DNA of 15,044 nucleotides from Candidatus Acetothermia bacterium JdFR-50. Its GTDB lineage: Bacteria > Bipolaricaulota > Bipolaricaulia > Bipolaricaulales > Bipolaricaulaceae. This document shows positions 12,807-15,044 of the stretch, in pieces. The translations under genes and the position numbers were made by a program. The DNA is taken from NCBI GenBank assembly GCA_002010365.1, contig MTNL01000225.1, positions 1 to 15,044 on the forward strand, in the 5' to 3' direction. Within the stretch, counting starts at the first letter, position 1. Each line of letters opens with the position of its first letter. The notes below the pieces were generated by a model that was not told the origin of the DNA, ran no database searches, and saw only the letters and a program-made list of their open reading frames with translations.

Positions 12807-12812
12807 ATTCTA
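12807..12812 (-). promoter_or_regulatory. Possible -10 box of the lipoate operon
   Basis: TAGAAT on the minus strand, the same -10 sequence as the tRNA-Thr promoter, lies so that transcription would start near 12800, just before the AAGGAGGTGA ribosome binding site (12798-12789). The position fits, but there is no acceptable -35 box, so confidence is low. Confidence 0.35.
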
Positions 12813-12844
12813 CGCTTGCAACCGGGGGAGAGAAACCCGTAGAC

Positions 12845-12880
12845 CTGAAAAGCCCTTTGGCCCTCCTTAAAATGGGCTTT
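12845..12880 (+). promoter_or_regulatory. Promoter and flanking inverted repeat of the family 5 binding-protein gene
   Basis: CTGAAA (12845-12850), a 17-base spacer and TAAAAT (12868-12873) make a plausible promoter with a start near 12880. The -10 box lies between the arms of a perfect 7-bp inverted repeat, AAAGCCC (12849-12855) and GGGCTTT (12874-12880), 18 bases apart. The repeat could be an operator for a dimeric regulator. As a hairpin it has a long loop and no following T run, so a terminator is unlikely. Confidence 0.4.
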
Positions 12881-12887
12881 GTAAGAA

Positions 12888-12923
12888 ACGGAGGTGACAC
12901 TCCGTGAAGGAGGTGACACTCCG
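12888..12923 (+). repeat. Duplicated ribosome-binding-site hairpin
   Basis: GGAGGTGACACTCCG occurs twice, at 12890-12904 and 12909-12923, with a period of 19 bases. Each copy holds a Shine-Dalgarno GGAGG and is itself an inverted repeat: the first arm pair is ACGGAG/CTCCGT (12888-12893 and 12900-12905), the second GGAG/CTCC (12909-12912 and 12919-12922). Each copy is followed at once by a GTG (12904 and 12924). Only the second GTG is in frame with the binding-protein gene. Confidence 0.85.
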
Positions 12924-14408
12924 GTGCTTAGCAGATGTGTTGTCCTTTTGCTTCTGCTCAGACTCTGCGTTTGGGCCGGGGAGCTCACGGTGGCGGTTTC
13001 CACCGAACCCCCGAGCTTGGACCCCACCACCGACCCGGCGGCGGCCATAGACCTTATCCTCCATCACAACCTCTATGAAGGCTTGGTCCGGGTAGACCCC
13101 GAAGGGCGCTATCGAGCACAAATAGCGGAATCCTGGGAGGTCTCCGCCGACGGACTAATGTGGACCTTCTACCTGCGGAGAGGGGTAGTGTTCCATGACG
13201 GGACCCCTTGCGACTCCGAAGCGGTAAGGAACTCCTTCCTCCGGGCTCTCGACCCGGCGATCCCTCATCCGCATCCAGAATATTATGCCGAGATCACCGA
13301 AATAAAGGTTATCGATGGGGGGGTAAGCTTCCGCCTCCGGAAGCCCGTGCCGTACTTCCTGGCCATCTTAGCCCAAGCGGATTCGGCGATCGTCCCAGTG
13401 GAGCCCCGTACCGGCGTTTCCTTGGCTGACCACCCCATGGGCACGGGCCCGTTCCGGTTCGTGGAGTGGCGTCCCGGAGACAGGATCGTTCTGGAGAGAA
13501 ACCCCTACTACTACCTCCCGGGGATTCCGCAACTTAACCGAGTTACCTTCCGTTTCATTCCCGACGACGCCGCCCGGGTCTTGGCCCTTCGGGCAGGGGA
13601 TGTGGACATAGCGGTAGATGTCCCTCCCCAACTTGCGGTGGAACTGAAGAACAATCCCGAATTCACCACCGTCTCGGGCCCGATGAACCTGGTCCAGATC
13701 TTGGCGATAAACAATGTCCGGGAGCCGTTCTCCGACCTGCGGGTCCGACAGGCCATTGCCCATGCCATCGACCGGGAGAAGATCATCGAGCTCGTGTCCC
13801 TGGGATACGGCACCCCCATCGGGAGCCATCTCACCCCGGGGATGCCCTATTACGTGGACCTCACCGAGCTCTATCCCTACGATCCGGACAAGTCCCGGGA
13901 GCTCTTGGCCGAGACGGGCTACACGGATGGGTTCGAGACCACCATGACCCTCCCCTCCAACTACGAGTTCCACGTGCGCACCGGGGAGCTCATCGCCGCC
14001 ATGCTCGCCGCGGTGGGTATAAAGGTGGATATCCAGCTGGTGGACTGGGGGACGTGGCTCGAGCGGGTATATTCCCAGGCGGACTACGACCTCACCGTGA
14101 TCGGCCACATCGGCCGCTTGGACCCGGCGCTGATGCTCAGCGGTTACGGGGCGGAGCGTCCGGATTACTACTTCCGGCGGGGCTGGAGAAACGCCGAGTT
14201 GGAGGAGCTGTTGAAGGAAGGGAAAACCTGCATGGATCCCGAGCGGCGCCGGGAGATCTACGTGCGGGCCCAACGCATCATCGCCGAAGAGGTGGTGAAC
14301 TATTTCATCCAGGACCCCCACCGCATCATCGTCGCCCGGGCCGGCATCGAGGGTCTGGCCGTCTATCCCGTATACGTATTGGATCTCACCGCGGTACGGA
14401 ACCGCTAA
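12924..14408 (+). CDS. Family 5 extracellular solute-binding protein (peptide/nickel-type)
   Basis: A 494-residue periplasmic binding protein of the DppA/OppA family. Residues 1-18 are a signal peptide (hydrophobic core LLLLLRL, ending VWAG) without a usable lipobox. The family marks are ELTVAVSTEPPSLDP at the mature start, ESWEVSADGLMWTFYLRRGVVFHDG, MGTGPFRFVEW and PFSDLRVRQAIAHAIDR. Ligands of this family include peptides, sugars and metals, and the sequence does not say which. The start GTG at 12924 is 10 bases after the second GGAGG; the open frame from 12894 begins inside the first repeat and is rejected. No permease or ATPase gene follows, since a terminator and a convergent gene come next, so it is an orphan binding protein. 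Confidence 0.95.
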   Translation: MLSRCVVLLLLLRLCVWAGELTVAVSTEPPSLDPTTDPAAAIDLILHHNLYEGLVRVDPEGRYRAQIAESWEVSADGLMWTFYLRRGVVFHDGTPCDSEAVRNSFLRALDPAIPHPHPEYYAEITEIKVIDGGVSFRLRKPVPYFLAILAQADSAIVPVEPRTGVSLADHPMGTGPFRFVEWRPGDRIVLERNPYYYLPGIPQLNRVTFRFIPDDAARVLALRAGDVDIAVDVPPQLAVELKNNPEFTTVSGPMNLVQILAINNVREPFSDLRVRQAIAHAIDREKIIELVSLGYGTPIGSHLTPGMPYYVDLTELYPYDPDKSRELLAETGYTDGFETTMTLPSNYEFHVRTGELIAAMLAAVGIKVDIQLVDWGTWLERVYSQADYDLTVIGHIGRLDPALMLSGYGAERPDYYFRRGWRNAELEELLKEGKTCMDPERRREIYVRAQRIIAEEVVNYFIQDPHRIIVARAGIEGLAVYPVYVLDLTAVRNR

Positions 14409-14410
14409 GC

Positions 14411-14440
14411 CCCGGGGGCGGTGGCCCCGCCCCCGGGTTT
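14411..14440 (+). terminator. Strong rho-independent terminator
   Basis: CCCGGGGGCGG (14411-14421) and CCGCCCCCGGG (14427-14437) form a perfect 11-bp GC stem with a 5-base loop, starting 2 bases after the binding-protein stop and followed by TTT. The T run is short, but the stem is very stable. On the minus strand it follows the convergent gene but is not followed by Ts, so it mainly serves the plus strand. Confidence 0.85.
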
Positions 14441-15044
14441 ACTCGCCCAACGTCTTCTCAAACTCATCGAAGGACAAGCGTTCCTTCTCCACGTAGCCCT
14501 TGACTTTCCCTTCCACCCCGTATTCGGGGTCGAACACGACCCACCGGACGAAGACCCGAGCCCTCTTGGTCTCGGCGATGAGCCCCACGGCTTTGGGCGT
14601 GCCGAAATCGGGCAGCCTCGTGGCCTCCACCAAATAAACCTTGTCGCCGATATGCACGACGAGAAGGACCCATTCGAACTTCCTGGTCTCTCCTTCTGTC
14701 TCCACGGTGAGCTCCCCCCGGCTCACCTCCACCCGGAAGCACTTTCCCGCGAGGTACCTCCCCAGAACCAGCACGGCCCGACGGGGATCTTGGTCGTTTT
14801 CTTCATATTCCTCTCTGAACTCCCGGTTATCGAAAAATCCGTTTCGTATTCGGTCAAGCTCCCTCTCCAGTTCTCTTTTCGTCTTGGTGGAGACACGGAC
14901 ATCGCCCAGGTGGAACCCCTTGCGCCCGAAGAAAGAGAAGTCCACCCGCGTATAGCGGGTGACGATCTCCGGGGGAAAATCCGGGGAGGAGATCTCAAAG
15001 CCCGTGATTTTACCTCCGGTATAGATGGGCTCCAGGGAGAAATC
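14439..15044 (-). CDS. Unrecognised protein, 5' end beyond the window
   Basis: An open frame runs from the right edge to TAA at 14439 without a stop, giving 201 residues. GTG at 14945 is the first possible start downstream of the edge, but the codons above it (15044-14946) keep a GC-rich third position and read like normal protein (GGKITGFEISSPDFPPEIV). It has no ribosome binding site, so the gene probably begins outside the window. The visible part mixes beta strands (FEWVLLVVHIGDKVYLVEA, ARVFVRWVVFD) with charged helices (KRELERELDRIRN, DEFEKTLGE). I know no family match. No signal peptide or membrane segment is seen, so it is probably cytoplasmic. It is convergent with the family 5 binding protein. 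Confidence 0.75.
   Translation of the reverse strand, partial: DFSLEPIYTGGKITGFEISSPDFPPEIVTRYTRVDFSFFGRKGFHLGDVRVSTKTKRELERELDRIRNGFFDNREFREEYEENDQDPRRAVLVLGRYLAGKCFRVEVSRGELTVETEGETRKFEWVLLVVHIGDKVYLVEATRLPDFGTPKAVGLIAETKRARVFVRWVVFDPEYGVEGKVKGYVEKERLSFDEFEKTLGE

Noticed and set aside
12894..12923. Earlier GTG start for the family 5 binding protein
   Set aside because: It begins inside the first repeat hairpin and adds charged residues before a complete signal peptide.
13368..14321. Minus-strand 317-codon open frame
   Set aside because: It is antisense to the family 5 binding protein and rich in His, Gly and Arg as shadows are; no ribosome binding site or domain.
1..15044. CRISPR array, insertion sequence or phage module
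   Set aside because: No regularly spaced repeats, transposase, integrase or terminal inverted repeats were seen.

Overview
The window is ordinary, gene-dense bacterial chromosome of roughly 60% GC. It has no insertion sequence, phage module or CRISPR array that I can see. Genes start with ATG, GTG and TTG, and many neighbours overlap by 1 to 10 bases. The promoters I can read are sigma-70-like with 17-base spacers. All four clearly exported proteins have Sec-type signal peptides without a lipobox cysteine, which fits periplasmic proteins of a two-membraned cell. The gene mix (EF-G-like protein, DUF501, ComEA-like protein, carbohydrate-type and peptide-type binding proteins) suggests a deep-branching, possibly thermophilic lineage. 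Bipolaricaulota/Acetothermia is one candidate, but the lineage is a weak inference, not a reading.

Left part, minus strand (1-3218): a promoter drives an operon of an EF-G-like GTPase with eroded nucleotide-binding motifs, a CBS-pair protein with an ACT-like tail, and a YjbQ family protein. A second promoter, with its -35 box inside the end of yjbQ, drives tRNA-Thr(UGU) and tRNA-Tyr(GUA).

Middle part, plus strand (3248-8715): a divergent promoter drives a carbohydrate-type ABC uptake operon in the order MalG/UgpE-like permease, binding protein, MalF/UgpA-like permease, followed directly by an exported staphylococcal-type nuclease. No ABC ATPase is present. An exported PAP-like metallophosphoesterase with a strong ribosome binding site follows after 187 bases. 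Together these look like a nucleic acid or organophosphate salvage cassette: cut outside, remove phosphate, import the product.

Right part, minus strand (12784-8718): a free-standing lipoyl domain, lipB, lipA, an lplA-like ligase and a DUF501 gene form one operon in which every junction overlaps. Behind it come tRNA-Leu(CAA), an unrecognised CxxC protein that begins 7 bases after the tRNA, and a ComEA-like helix-hairpin-helix membrane protein with no convincing start codon. The last gene ends 2 bases from the convergent phosphoesterase gene.

End (12845-15044): an orphan family 5 (peptide-type) binding protein on the plus strand sits behind a duplicated ribosome-binding-site hairpin and ends in a very strong terminator. 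That terminator abuts the stop codon of a convergent, unrecognised gene that runs off the right edge.
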